A DNA stretch of 64,000 nucleotides from the NCBI RefSeq assembly GCF_000022365.1, contig NC_012804.1:1426001-1490000 (forward strand), in the 5' to 3' direction. Position numbers and translations under genes: made by a program. Under the pieces are notes generated by a model that saw nothing but the letters and a program-made list of their open reading frames with translations, was not told the DNA's origin and made no database searches. Numbering within the stretch: position 1 is the stretch's first letter; each line of letters begins with the position of its first letter. Below are positions 1 to 8,215 of this stretch, piece after piece. This DNA is from Thermococcus gammatolerans EJ3 (lineage in GTDB: Archaea; Methanobacteriota_B; Thermococci; Thermococcales; Thermococcaceae).

Positions 1-894
1 GTGGCCGGCGTTGGCCATTATGACGCCGTCCTTCATGAGCTCGAAGTGCTCCCTGCGAATGCACTTGATGTTGCCCGTAGAGGTGACGAAGATGTCGCCT
101 ACCTTTGCCGCCTCCTTCATGTCCATAACGAGGAAGCCGTCCATCCTCGCCTCCAGGGCCCTAATCGGGTCAACCTCGACGACTATCACCGTCGCGCCGA
201 GACCGCAAGCGCGCATCGCTATTCCCCTTCCGCACCAGCCGTAGCCGACAACGACGACGTTCTTTCCGGCGACGAGCAGGTTGGTGGTTCTTATTATGCC
301 GTCCCACGTTGACTGTCCCGTTCCGTAGCGGTTGTCGAAGAGGTATTTGGTATAGCTGTCGTTGACCGCTATGATTGGGAACTTCAGAACCCCGTCCTTC
401 TCCATCGCGCGGAGCCTTATTACCCCGGTGGTCGTTTCCTCGCTTGCGCCCCAGATTTCGTCTATTAACTCAGGCCTTTCGCGGTGTACGGTGCTTATCA
501 TATCGGCACCATCGTCTATGATGATGTTGGGCCTTATGTCCAAAGCCCTGTGCATGTTCTCGTAGTACTCCTCCCTGCTCTCTCCTCTAATCGCGTAGAC
601 CTTGACGCCGGCCTTTGCCAGGGCCGCGACCACGTCGTCCTGCGTCGAGAGAGGATTGCTGGCCGCGGCCGAGACCTCAGCTCCTCCTGCCTTAAGGGTC
701 AGGAGCAGGAAGGCCGTCTTCATCTCAAGGTGGAGCGTCGTGGCGATTCTGACGCCCTTAAAGGGCTTCTCCCTCTCGAACTCCCCCCTTATCATCTGGA
801 GGACGGGCATGAAGCGCGAGACCCAGTCAATCTTCTTCTCCCCGCTCGGTGCCAGGTTTATGTCCTTAATGCAGTAATCCTTCGTGCAGTCCAT
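1..894 (-). CDS. ahcY: S-adenosylhomocysteine hydrolase (adenosylhomocysteinase), 3' end outside window
   Basis: Cytosolic enzyme of the methyl cycle that splits S-adenosylhomocysteine into adenosine and homocysteine. 298 codons are present from ATG at 894 and the reading frame runs off the left edge, so the C-terminal NAD-domain end is missing. The start reads [12 protein letters not shown]. Visible family signatures include the substrate-domain stretches [10 protein letters not shown] and DDGADM, the [18 protein letters not shown] segment, and the NAD-binding [11 protein letters not shown] Rossmann loop; the frame leaves the window in MANAGH. It is divergent from the cyclase gene; the 53-bp gap holds back-to-back T/A-rich TATA-like elements. 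Confidence 0.95.
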   Translation of the reverse strand, partial: MDCTKDYCIKDINLAPSGEKKIDWVSRFMPVLQMIRGEFEREKPFKGVRIATTLHLEMKTAFLLLTLKAGGAEVSAAASNPLSTQDDVVAALAKAGVKVYAIRGESREEYYENMHRALDIRPNIIIDDGADMISTVHRERPELIDEIWGASEETTTGVIRLRAMEKDGVLKFPIIAVNDSYTKYLFDNRYGTGQSTWDGIIRTTNLLVAGKNVVVVGYGWCGRGIAMRACGLGATVIVVEVDPIRALEARMDGFLVMDMKEAAKVGDIFVTSTGNIKCIRREHFELMKDGVIMANAGH

Positions 895-947
895 AACAAC
901 CACCGATGGGTTTTTAATTCCGTGAGTTAAAAAGGGTTGGTGTTGTC

Positions 948-1514
948 ATGATAGTCGACCTCTCGCTTCCCCTCGGAGAGGAGACGCCGGTTTATCCGGG
1001 CGACCCCGAGGTGAAGGTCAAACCCTGGGCCTTCATCGAGCGCGACGGCTACTACATGAACGCCCTTAAACTCGGAGAGCACTCCGGGACGCACGTTGAC
1101 GCTCCGGCTCACTTCATTCCCGGCGGAAAGACGATAGACGAGATGCCCCTTGAGAAGTTCATCGGCGAGGCCTTTGTCGTTGATGTACGCGACGGGGAGG
1201 GAACCGTTAAGCTCGATGAGATTCCCGACTCGGGCTATTACGGGAAAATCGTCCTTTTCCTTACCGGCGGGAGGGAGCTCTCACCCGAGGTCGCGCTCTT
1301 CCTTGTGGCCGAGGGTGCTAAAGCGGTCGGCACCGACGCGATGAGCATTGGCGACGATACGGTTCACACTATTCTCCTGACCGCTGAGGTGCCGGTCTTC
1401 GAGAACCTCGCCAACCTTGAGGTCCTGCTCGAGAAGACGTTTACCTTCATAGGCCTTCCCCTGAAAATCGAGGGTGGGTCGGGAAGTCCTGTAAGGGCCA
1501 TCGCCCTGCTATGA
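948..1514 (+). CDS. Cyclase-family metal-dependent hydrolase (kynurenine formamidase-like)
   Basis: A 188-residue protein of the cyclase/arylformamidase family, whose members hydrolyse amide or ester bonds using a bound divalent metal. The family metal site HSGTHVDAPAHF is near residues 45-56, and the N-terminus has the usual IVDLSLPLGEETPVYPGDP strand-turn. The ATG at 948 follows GGTTGGTG and a TATA-like TTTTTAATT about 35 bp upstream. No tryptophan catabolism genes are nearby, so kynurenine formamidase activity is not supported; the true substrate is unknown. The 3' end overlaps the convergent coiled-coil gene by six bases. Confidence 0.85.
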   Translation: MIVDLSLPLGEETPVYPGDPEVKVKPWAFIERDGYYMNALKLGEHSGTHVDAPAHFIPGGKTIDEMPLEKFIGEAFVVDVRDGEGTVKLDEIPDSGYYGKIVLFLTGGRELSPEVALFLVAEGAKAVGTDAMSIGDDTVHTILLTAEVPVFENLANLEVLLEKTFTFIGLPLKIEGGSGSPVRAIALL

Positions 1515-2516
1515 TTCCTCGGATTCCTCCCGTTCTAGGAGCATCTTAAGGGCCTGGGATAGCTTCTCGTTCTTCTCCCGGAGAAAGGCGTTTTCCCGCT
1601 CCAGTTCCTCAAGGCGTTCTTGGAGACGCTTTAGCTCGCTGAGAAGGGGAGCAACCTTTGATTTTGGAACGTATTCCTCCTTCATGCGTCTGACAGCTTC
1701 GAGGGCCTCTTCAAGGGAACCAGCCCCGGTCAGACGGAGAAGCTCACGTTCGGCCTTTGAGAGCCTTCCAGTCTTTTTCTCGTACTCCTGAACCCTTCTC
1801 TGGAGTTCCTCGATCCTTCTGTTCAGCTCGGCGTAGCTGGAAACTTTCTTCCTCAGCTCCGCAAGTTCTCCCTCCTTCTTCCTGAGGGCCCCCCGGAGGC
1901 TCTCAACCTTACGCCTCAACTCATAGTTCTCAATTATGAGCTTCTCGTGGCGCTCCTGTAGCTCCCTCAGGGATTTTGCGAGGTCTCCGCTGACTCCCAG
2001 GATAGATCCCTCAAGCTCCCTTATGCGCTGATTCACGAGTTCCTCAACCTTCTCTTCGATGAGCCGGAGATAGCTCTTCTCGAACCTGGCCAGTATCTCC
2101 GCCTGATTCATCTCGAGCTTCTCCTCGAGCTCGTTTATCCTCGGCAGGAGGTTGCTTATACCCTCTATGAGGAGGGTCTTTCTCTGAACTTCATTCAGAC
2201 CCTTTTCCAGGACGTGTATACGTTTCTCCAGCGCAGAATCTCGCTCCCTCATCTCCGTTCTCGTGTCCTCGAGCTTCTGAGTCAGCCCCTCGATCCGCTC
2301 CCCGAGAAGACCGCGTTCAATGTGGAACTCCTTTATGAAAGAGGCCAGTGCCTGAAGGGAGAATAGTGAATAGTCGCCCAACTTCTCGGCCTCCGGGACG
2401 ACGGCCTTAACTGTATCCCAGTCCCTCAGGGTTTTAAGCTCCGAAAGAATTTCTGGATGCCTTTCCCGGAGGTAGTCCCATGTAACTCCCTGTTTTCCCT
2501 TGTCAAACATTCCCAT
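1509..2516 (-). CDS. Coiled-coil protein of unknown function
   Basis: About 335 residues, almost entirely charged heptad-like coiled coil from roughly residue 65 to the end, rich in E, K, R and L; the N-terminal 60 residues look globular (WDYLRERHPEIL). No catalytic motif, signal peptide or membrane segment is visible. A TTG at 2537 would extend it, but the TATA box at 2541-2547 places transcription start near 2519, so I choose ATG 2516 (MGMFDKG), probably a leaderless mRNA. It could be a structural or SMC-like accessory protein; no function is assigned. It overlaps the 3' end of the cyclase gene. Confidence 0.75.
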   Translation of the reverse strand: MGMFDKGKQGVTWDYLRERHPEILSELKTLRDWDTVKAVVPEAEKLGDYSLFSLQALASFIKEFHIERGLLGERIEGLTQKLEDTRTEMRERDSALEKRIHVLEKGLNEVQRKTLLIEGISNLLPRINELEEKLEMNQAEILARFEKSYLRLIEEKVEELVNQRIRELEGSILGVSGDLAKSLRELQERHEKLIIENYELRRKVESLRGALRKKEGELAELRKKVSSYAELNRRIEELQRRVQEYEKKTGRLSKAERELLRLTGAGSLEEALEAVRRMKEEYVPKSKVAPLLSELKRLQERLEELERENAFLREKNEKLSQALKMLLEREESEES

Positions 2517-2540
2517 CAAAGTGTTCAACGAATCCAAAAC

Positions 2541-2547
2541 TTATATA
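2541..2547 (-). promoter_or_regulatory. TATA box for the coiled-coil gene
   Basis: TTATATA on the plus strand (TATATAA on the minus). It sits 25-30 bp upstream of ATG 2516 and predicts a leaderless transcript; this decides the start codon. Confidence 0.55.
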
Positions 2548-2622
2548 GCTTTTGTGTAGGCGGTTTCTAAGAATTTGAGTAATTCAGGGGCTCCCTTCCA
2601 GAAGAGTTGGACGGGGAGAAGT

Positions 2623-2748
2623 TAGTGGCCGGCGGCGTTCCCGGTTTCCCGCCCCCTCTCGGAGGGCAGTACACCCGGGAACGCTGGCGGGCTTAACTTC
2701 CGGGGTCGAAACGAGACCGGGTGTAACCCCGCCGCTATGGCCGCCGTG
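2623..2748 (-). rRNA. rrf: 5S ribosomal RNA
   Basis: The minus strand carries the archaeal 5S pattern. The 5' strand CACGGCGGCCATAGCGG can pair with the 3' strand CCGCCGGCC to form helix I. In between are the loop-region blocks ACACCCGG, GGAAGTTAAGC, GGTGTACTGCC and GAGAGGGGGCGGGAAACC. Ends are estimated from helix I and may be off by a few bases. It is not next to 16S or 23S genes here; an unlinked 5S gene is usual in Thermococcales. Its promoter is the TATA element at 2771-2782. The protein-coding reading of this stretch is spurious. Confidence 0.93.
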
Positions 2749-2770
2749 CCGATTCATACCTGCCAAGGCA

Positions 2771-2782
2771 AGTTTATAAACT
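2771..2782. promoter_or_regulatory. Palindromic TATA element of the 5S rRNA gene, possibly bidirectional
   Basis: AGTTTATAAACT is a perfect 12-bp palindrome centred about 28 bp upstream of the 5S 5' end, the right place for its TATA box. Because it is symmetric it could also direct TBP the other way, toward the OB/wHTH-protein gene at 2832, giving a 28-nt leader. A second weaker TTTATC at 2800-2805 could instead give a leaderless mRNA for that gene. Confidence 0.6.
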
Positions 2783-2831
2783 TTACGGTCCAGCAAAGGT
2801 TTATCAGACCTAAGAGCTACCCTAACACAGT

Positions 2832-4358
2832 ATGGAGGAGCTGTACCTTGAACTCATGAGAATCGAAAGGCCGATGGGCGAACCCCTCACACCCGAGAGG
2901 AGAGCCCGGGATTTCATTGCCGAACTTCAGAGAACACCCAACGGCGAGGAGATAATCGTAAGAGGGTTCCTGATGCTCAGAAAACCCCCAAACGCGCCCA
3001 GGGATGCAGTATACTACGTACTCTCCGCACTAAGTCCAGGAGAGCTCAAAAACCTCCCTCCAAGAGCCCCGAAACCGTACGTCATCGTGAGAGTTGGACA
3101 TGAAACATCGATAGGGGAAAAATTTCTCTCGGGCTCGTACGTTGAAGTTAGGGGAATCCTTGAGCCGTACCCCTGGGGAAACCTCCGGATGATAAGGGCA
3201 ATATCTCTGAGGGGCGTGGACTACTCTGATTACTGGAAGGAATACCAAAAGATGGCCCTCAGCCCGGAGGAGGTAGAGAACATCATCGAGGGCTCGATAT
3301 ACACCAACAGGGAGTTCCAGCTGGGTCTCATCTACGCCCTCTACGGTTCGCCACCGGTACTCGAGTCCCCGAGGGGATGGAGCGAGGGGTATGAGCTCTC
3401 GATCCTCGGACAGAGGGGAAGAGAAAGTTCACTGCTAACCCTCTGGAGAATTCTCAAGTTCCTCTACACAAATCTTCCCGAAGAGCTCAGGTTCAGAAAG
3501 GAAAAAAAGAGCCTGCTCACCGACGATTTTCTCGATCTTGATTTCAAGGTCTTTGACCCAAACGGAACGCCGGTGAGGTACTACGTTCCGAGAACCCCCG
3601 GGAGAATAAGCAAGGCCGCCGAAAGGAGGCTCCTAGCTAAGAAGCTTGCCGGAATGCTGGCCCTTCCAAAGAGGGCAAATCCCACCGACGATTTGAGCAC
3701 CAGAGCAGAAACACCCTTTGTTTTTATCCCCGAGGAGGACGAACGTCCATACCTTGAGAACGAGTCTCTGCTAAGGAGCTACCTGCCGAACCTAATCGTC
3801 ACGATCTTCGTGGAGAGGGAGAGGGTAAGTACTCTCTCGACGTCCGGGAAACTGGGAGAGACCTTCCAGCGAAAGTTCGAGGACTGGCTGATGGAGAAGA
3901 GAAACGAGTACGGATGGACCTTCGACGTGCTGACAATCCCCGGAGGGGTTTTTGATGTCGGCATGCGCTACGAGCTGAGCCTCCGGCTCCTCGGATCGAT
4001 GGCAAGGCTGGACGGAAAACTGAAAAGAAGCCACCTCGGAAGGGTAAAAACTCTCAACGATGAGATCCTCAACGACTGGATGACTGTTCTCTCCTCCATG
4101 CCCCAGAGCGAGCTCCAGAAGCTGCTAAAACTTTATCGGGGCTATATGCCTGGCGACCATAGGGCCGCGAAGGCGCTCCAGCTCTTCAGGGACATCGCCT
4201 CAACGACTCTCTCAGGGGCGGTAACGAGGGAAACGTTCCGGGCCGAGCTCCTAAAGGCGGGGTTCTCAGAGGGCGCCGCCGAGAGGATCATTGAGACGTT
4301 AGTAAGAGAGGGTTACCTCTACGAGCCCTCTGCGGGGGTTCTAAAACTCGTTCGGTGA
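2832..4358 (+). CDS. Uncharacterised protein with OB-fold-like N-terminus and winged-helix-like C-terminus
   Basis: 508 residues; I do not recognise a named family. Residues about 38-130 alternate beta strands (EEIIVRGFLM, YVIVRVGHETS, YVEVRGILEPYPWG) in the manner of an OB-fold nucleic-acid-binding domain. The last 60 residues (TRETFRAELLKAGFSEGAAERIIETLVREGYLYEP) look like a winged helix. The middle is mixed alpha/beta with no Walker motif. A role in nucleic-acid metabolism is inference only. The stop overlaps the RNase P protein 4 gene region, so the two are probably co-transcribed. Confidence 0.75.
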   Translation: MEELYLELMRIERPMGEPLTPERRARDFIAELQRTPNGEEIIVRGFLMLRKPPNAPRDAVYYVLSALSPGELKNLPPRAPKPYVIVRVGHETSIGEKFLSGSYVEVRGILEPYPWGNLRMIRAISLRGVDYSDYWKEYQKMALSPEEVENIIEGSIYTNREFQLGLIYALYGSPPVLESPRGWSEGYELSILGQRGRESSLLTLWRILKFLYTNLPEELRFRKEKKSLLTDDFLDLDFKVFDPNGTPVRYYVPRTPGRISKAAERRLLAKKLAGMLALPKRANPTDDLSTRAETPFVFIPEEDERPYLENESLLRSYLPNLIVTIFVERERVSTLSTSGKLGETFQRKFEDWLMEKRNEYGWTFDVLTIPGGVFDVGMRYELSLRLLGSMARLDGKLKRSHLGRVKTLNDEILNDWMTVLSSMPQSELQKLLKLYRGYMPGDHRAAKALQLFRDIASTTLSGAVTRETFRAELLKAGFSEGAAERIIETLVREGYLYEPSAGVLKLVR

Positions 4359-4363
4359 TTGGA

Positions 4364-4726
4364 ATGGGAAAGAAGCGGTTCATCAGAGAAAGGGAACAGC
4401 GGGAAAAGAAGAGGATTGCCCGCGAGAGGGTCGAGACGCTATTCACGATGGCGGAGAGAGTGTTCCCGTACAGCAGGGAGCTGGCCAACAGGTACGTCGA
4501 AATAGCGCTTGCCGTCCAGCAGAAGGCCAAGATAAGGCTCCCGAGAAAATGGAAGAGGAGATACTGCAAGAGGTGCCACTCCTTCCTCGTTCCCGGTGTC
4601 AACGCACGGGTCAGGCTGAGGAGCAGGCCCTACCCCCATGTGGTCATCAAGTGCCTTGAATGCGGGTACATAATGCGCTACTCGTACCTGAAGGAGAAGA
4701 AGGCAAGGCGCAAGAAAAATGATTAA
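4364..4726 (+). CDS. rnp4: Ribonuclease P protein component 4 (Rpp21/Rpr2 family)
   Basis: About 120 residues, the usual length. Rnp4 is a zinc-ribbon subunit that pairs with another protein subunit and supports tRNA 5' maturation by RNase P RNA. Visible are the basic N-terminal helix, the conserved AERVFPYSRELANRYVEIA segment, the basic RKWKRRYCKRC stretch and two Cys pairs (CKRC and CLEC) that bind zinc. A GTG at 4355 would overlap the preceding stop, but ATG 4364 gives the MGKKRF start typical of the family. The 3' end overlaps the convergent HEAT-repeat gene by four bases. Confidence 0.93.
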   Translation: MGKKRFIREREQREKKRIARERVETLFTMAERVFPYSRELANRYVEIALAVQQKAKIRLPRKWKRRYCKRCHSFLVPGVNARVRLRSRPYPHVVIKCLECGYIMRYSYLKEKKARRKKND

Positions 4727-5487
4727 CTGCCTTCCTTCCTCTCTTCCTCTGATTCAGCAAGTGTTATCTTCATAAGCCCCTCCCTCACCTTTTCCATGAC
4801 GAGTTCGCTGCGGTCGTTGAGTTCCTGGAACTTGACCTTGATGATCTTTCTGAACTTCGGGCTCTTGAGGGCCAGCTCCGTTAGGGTCTCGACGGCGCTT
4901 ATCCTGACTATCTCGTTCCTGTCGTAGAGGAGCGACAGAAGCCTTGGGAGGAACGGGGTCGCGTAGCGGGTCTGGTTTTCCGCGAGGGCGGAGATGAAGT
5001 TGAGGGCGGCGAGACGATCCGTTTCATCGGGGGATGTCAGCATCGAGGCGATTTCCCTCGCTATGTTACCGAGAAGCCGGGGATTGTTCCTCATGATCTC
5101 CTCTAGGACGTAGGCCATGTTTATCCGGATCTTTGGATCGCCTATGCGATAGTTGGCAAGGATCACGGGGACGGTACCCCTGACGAGTTCTGGCTTGATG
5201 CGGGAGAGCACACCAATGGCCTTTGCTATTTCAAGGGTCAGCGGGATCGCCTCGCTCTTTCGTATCATTACGAGCAACTTCCGGAGCAAGGGGTCTATCA
5301 ACTCCTCATACTCCTCAATGACGTTCATAATGACTATCAGTGCGTTTTTCTGGACTGTCCAAAGGTCGTCGTCGAGATACCTTATCACCTGATCGAGGAT
5401 CTCCTTGTCGTACGAGGCACGCACTATAACCTCGTCGAGCTTCTCGCCTGTTGCGAGTGCCTCCCTAACGTCCAGCTCTTCCTCCAT
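4723..5487 (-). CDS. HEAT-repeat protein at the end of the chemotaxis operon
   Basis: 254 residues made of repeated paired helices of about 35-40 residues (for example DLWTVQKNALIVIMNVIEEY, PKIRINMAYVLEEIM, EIVRISAVETLTELALKS), which is a HEAT/armadillo-type solenoid. No signal peptide. ATG 5487 is chosen because GGGGTGG precedes it; a GTG at 5496 is less likely. It is the last gene of the minus-strand run cheY-cheA-cheC-cheF-propeller. In Halobacterium a HEAT-repeat protein works with CheF proteins between Che proteins and the archaellum, so a role as scaffold or adaptor there is a reasonable inference, not shown. Confidence 0.8.
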   Translation of the reverse strand: MEEELDVREALATGEKLDEVIVRASYDKEILDQVIRYLDDDLWTVQKNALIVIMNVIEEYEELIDPLLRKLLVMIRKSEAIPLTLEIAKAIGVLSRIKPELVRGTVPVILANYRIGDPKIRINMAYVLEEIMRNNPRLLGNIAREIASMLTSPDETDRLAALNFISALAENQTRYATPFLPRLLSLLYDRNEIVRISAVETLTELALKSPKFRKIIKVKFQELNDRSELVMEKVREGLMKITLAESEEERKEGS

Positions 5488-6760
5488 GGGAACCACCCCT
5501 CACCGCAAAACCCGCGAGCACGGAGAGGAAAATCATGAAGGCAGGCCCGCAGATACCTTTCGATCCCCTTATCTTTGACAGATCCAGAACGTAAAAGTAC
5601 GAGCTCCCGGTTCCCGCGACCACCAGGTTTCCCTGGACTGCCGTGCTCCTGACGTAACCAACGTTAAGATCCTTCCAGAGCACCTTTCCGTTCTCAGGGT
5701 TGAGAACGTACAGACCTCCCTCACTGTAAACCTTCGTTACATTGCCCTCTCTCCTGCTTTCGAACTTGCCGATTCCAACTATCAGCTTACCGTCCCCGTA
5801 GGCGAGCGTTTTAACCCTGTAAGGAAAGTCCTCGCTCCAGAGGAGCTTCCTCTCATTCAGGTCGTAGGCAGTGACTTTCCCATTTCTCCCATCGAAGCCT
5901 GAAGCGTAGAGGGTGTCTCCAACGACGAGGAGATCCTCAACGAAGAACGTGCTCTCGTTCCACATTACGTGACCGTTCCCATCGACCATTAGGATGTAAC
6001 CCTTGGTGTTGTTGAAGCCCGTTCCTGCTATGGCCTTGCCACCCCACACCTCAAGATCCCGGACCCACCAGCCGGTGCTGATGTTCCAGAGCAGTTTACC
6101 GTCGTAGGAAACGCCGTAGAGCGCGCCGAAGTGGTAATGGGCGGAGTATCCCGAGGGCAGACCGGAGCCAACGTAAACAACGTCCCCGAGCCGCACCCTA
6201 CCGGGCATACTCGGAAGTCTAACCCTCCAGCCGTCTTCAAGCGACAGGCTTCCGTTATCGAGGAGCTTGGCCCTGAAAACTTCCCCAGAGCTGCTGAACG
6301 TGCCGTTGGTGTGCCAGATGTCTCCATCTACCCCGTAAACGTAGCCGTTTTCCATGACAAAGTCATAAAGTTTGTTGGGGGTCGGGAAGTTGGCCTTTAT
6401 GTGGCCTTCCCCATCAAGGAACACGAAACCCCCGAGTCCACCGGCGAGAACACCCCTATCCAAGGGCTGGATTTTAACCACGTAACCCGAACTGTTCACC
6501 CAGAGCCTGCTCCCATTGGTCGAGTAAGCGGCCATAAGACCGAGGTAATAAACCCCGATGAGTTCTTTTCCTGCAGTCATTCTGTAATCGCAGGCGGCAT
6601 AGATGGTGCCGTTTGAGATGGCAACGGCCTCTATGCTCTTCTGGTATGGAATGTCCTCCCCAACCACCCCCTTGAACACCAGGGGGTTTTCCTTTGCCAT
6701 TGCCGGCGCGAGAAGCCCCAGCATTAGAATTAAAGCCAGTCCAATGGCCTTTCCATTCAT
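5465..6760 (-). CDS. Secreted PQQ-like beta-propeller protein within the che operon
   Basis: 431 residues. A signal peptide is visible (MNGKAIGLALILMLGLLAPAMA). The body has recurrent propeller-blade motifs such as GTIYAACDY, VYGVDGDIWH, LLWNISTGWWVRDLEVW, TVYDL-type and GKVLWKD, as in outer-membrane-type PQQ-like repeat proteins. The C-terminus has a short hydrophobic stretch (GPAFMIFLSVLAGFAV) followed by a basic tail, consistent with membrane anchoring outside the cell. It starts at ATG 6760, overlapping the cheF stop (ATGA-type), and overlaps the HEAT gene downstream. Such a protein is not a standard che gene; its function is unknown. Confidence 0.8.
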   Translation of the reverse strand: MNGKAIGLALILMLGLLAPAMAKENPLVFKGVVGEDIPYQKSIEAVAISNGTIYAACDYRMTAGKELIGVYYLGLMAAYSTNGSRLWVNSSGYVVKIQPLDRGVLAGGLGGFVFLDGEGHIKANFPTPNKLYDFVMENGYVYGVDGDIWHTNGTFSSSGEVFRAKLLDNGSLSLEDGWRVRLPSMPGRVRLGDVVYVGSGLPSGYSAHYHFGALYGVSYDGKLLWNISTGWWVRDLEVWGGKAIAGTGFNNTKGYILMVDGNGHVMWNESTFFVEDLLVVGDTLYASGFDGRNGKVTAYDLNERKLLWSEDFPYRVKTLAYGDGKLIVGIGKFESRREGNVTKVYSEGGLYVLNPENGKVLWKDLNVGYVRSTAVQGNLVVAGTGSSYFYVLDLSKIRGSKGICGPAFMIFLSVLAGFAVRGGSHGGRAGR

Positions 6761-7620
6761 TTTTCACCGCCCTCCTTTAGTTTCCTTGCCAGAGGAGTTG
6801 GTTCCACTATCTTTCGTACCCCCTTAATCCGTAGGAGTCCCTTCCTTATCAAGCTGTCGTAGACCCCCTCGACCTTCAGAACATCGAGCCCAAGAACACG
6901 AGGCACGTCAAGCGGATCGATGCCGGCGAGGAGAACATCGAGAACCTCTCTCTCGAGGGGTTCAAGCTCGGGGCGTTTCAGTTCCCTTTCGAGTTCCGGA
7001 AACTCCCGGGAAAGCTCCGCAAGGTAACCCCAGCTCAACGGGGAAAACCGCTGAAGATAGCGCAGTATGAAGAGCCTGATCCTCCTCTCCCCGATTTTAA
7101 GGTCAAAGCTCTCCACACCCGAGGGAGAGTAGACCTTAAACCTCCACAGGGTGTCCTCAAGAACCTCAGCCTCGCTTACCGAAGAAAGGCTCATCAGCCT
7201 CTCCCTCTCATTTTCAACTACCAAAAGCCGCCCAGGCCCGATCAGGCGGAGGTGCACAACGCTCCAGGGTTCTCCGGCTCTCCTCATAAGAACTGGGACT
7301 CCGTTCAAAAGCTCAACGAAGATCCCGTGGATGAAGGCCTCAAACTTTCTCCTGTCGTAGATCAGGGGGTTGTTCCCAACGCTCAGTATGAGAACCCGAT
7401 CGCCCGAGAAACGAAGGGTGAAGTTCGGCTCATCGCACGGAAACGGAGGAAGGAACCCGAGATCCTCAAGCAGGGAGAACGAAAAGAAGTCCTCACCAGC
7501 TTTTTCATCAACAAACCGCATGGAGAGGCCGCTGTGGCTCAGAGTGACTATAACCTCCCTAGTTTGAGTCCTCTTGCCACTCCAAACCACCTCTGCCCGG
7601 GCCCTTAACTCAGCGGGCAT
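6757..7620 (-). CDS. cheF: Archaeal chemotaxis adaptor CheF (DUF439 family)
   Basis: 287 residues. CheF is known in other archaea to link the Che system (CheY, CheC/CheD) to the archaellum motor. The sequence has a beta-rich N-terminal half (VVWSGKRTQTREVIVTLSHSGLSMRF) and a C-terminal helical or winged-helix half ending in KLKEGGEK, matching the two-part layout of the family. ATG 7620 is preceded by GGGGGGTTGAGT and lies 11 bases inside the cheC gene; the longer reading from 7686 is unlikely. Position directly after cheC supports the call. Confidence 0.8.
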   Translation of the reverse strand: MPAELRARAEVVWSGKRTQTREVIVTLSHSGLSMRFVDEKAGEDFFSFSLLEDLGFLPPFPCDEPNFTLRFSGDRVLILSVGNNPLIYDRRKFEAFIHGIFVELLNGVPVLMRRAGEPWSVVHLRLIGPGRLLVVENERERLMSLSSVSEAEVLEDTLWRFKVYSPSGVESFDLKIGERRIRLFILRYLQRFSPLSWGYLAELSREFPELERELKRPELEPLEREVLDVLLAGIDPLDVPRVLGLDVLKVEGVYDSLIRKGLLRIKGVRKIVEPTPLARKLKEGGEK

Positions 7621-8215
7621 ACTCAACCCCCCTGGACCGCCTACCAGTCCTCTTAAAGGGCTCGGGATATCGGGCCAGCATCTCAAAGAAGTCCGCAGAA
7701 GGAATTATGTAAACCTCAAGACAGCCCCCGTGTTCATCGTAAACAAGCCCCACAAACACGGGGAGCTTCTTTCCCCCACCGAGAAAGTTCAGAACCCTCT
7801 CAAGCTGATCAACTGTTTTTATGGAAAAGGGAACGCTGGGGAGGAGTTCGTAACCCAGGGAGTTCGAAAGCCTGCTGGCAAATTGGCCGGCTATGACGTT
7901 ACCCAGTTCCCTGAGAAGGGACTCCATAAGCTCCCTAATGTTGTAAGTCTCGAGAATCCCCGTCTTTTTCAGTTTTAGAAGGCGACTCACGATGGTGGAA
8001 GAGTTCTCAAAATCGAAGGCCATTATTAGCTCCGGGCTATCGCCTATGGCAAAGCCCACGAAGTTCACGCCCTCCAAGAGGCCCCCAATAACCAAGTCGG
8101 AGGACGAGATCACCCGAAACTCCGAGAGTTCCATCTTGCCAGTTGGGTCGATTTTGGCGAGCGACTCCCTTAGGGCTCTCTCAAGCAGTCGTCCCACAAG
8201 CCTAACGTTTTTCAC
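7610..8215 (-). CDS. cheC: Chemotaxis protein CheC
   Basis: 201 residues of the CheC/CheX/FliY phosphatase family, which dephosphorylates CheY-P. One phosphatase-type motif is clear (ESLLRELGNVIAGQFAS, around residues 93-109, with the E...N pair). The first motif near residue 20 is less obvious, so it may act mainly as a CheD or CheF binding partner. It starts at GTG 8215 and overlaps the cheA stop by 14 bases, and its own end overlaps cheF. Cytoplasmic. Confidence 0.85.
   Translation of the reverse strand: MKNVRLVGRLLERALRESLAKIDPTGKMELSEFRVISSSDLVIGGLLEGVNFVGFAIGDSPELIMAFDFENSSTIVSRLLKLKKTGILETYNIRELMESLLRELGNVIAGQFASRLSNSLGYELLPSVPFSIKTVDQLERVLNFLGGGKKLPVFVGLVYDEHGGCLEVYIIPSADFFEMLARYPEPFKRTGRRSRGVEYAR

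Noticed and set aside
2584-2796. 70-residue minus-strand reading frame
   Set aside because: It lies across the 5S rRNA gene; the sequence is explained by rRNA.
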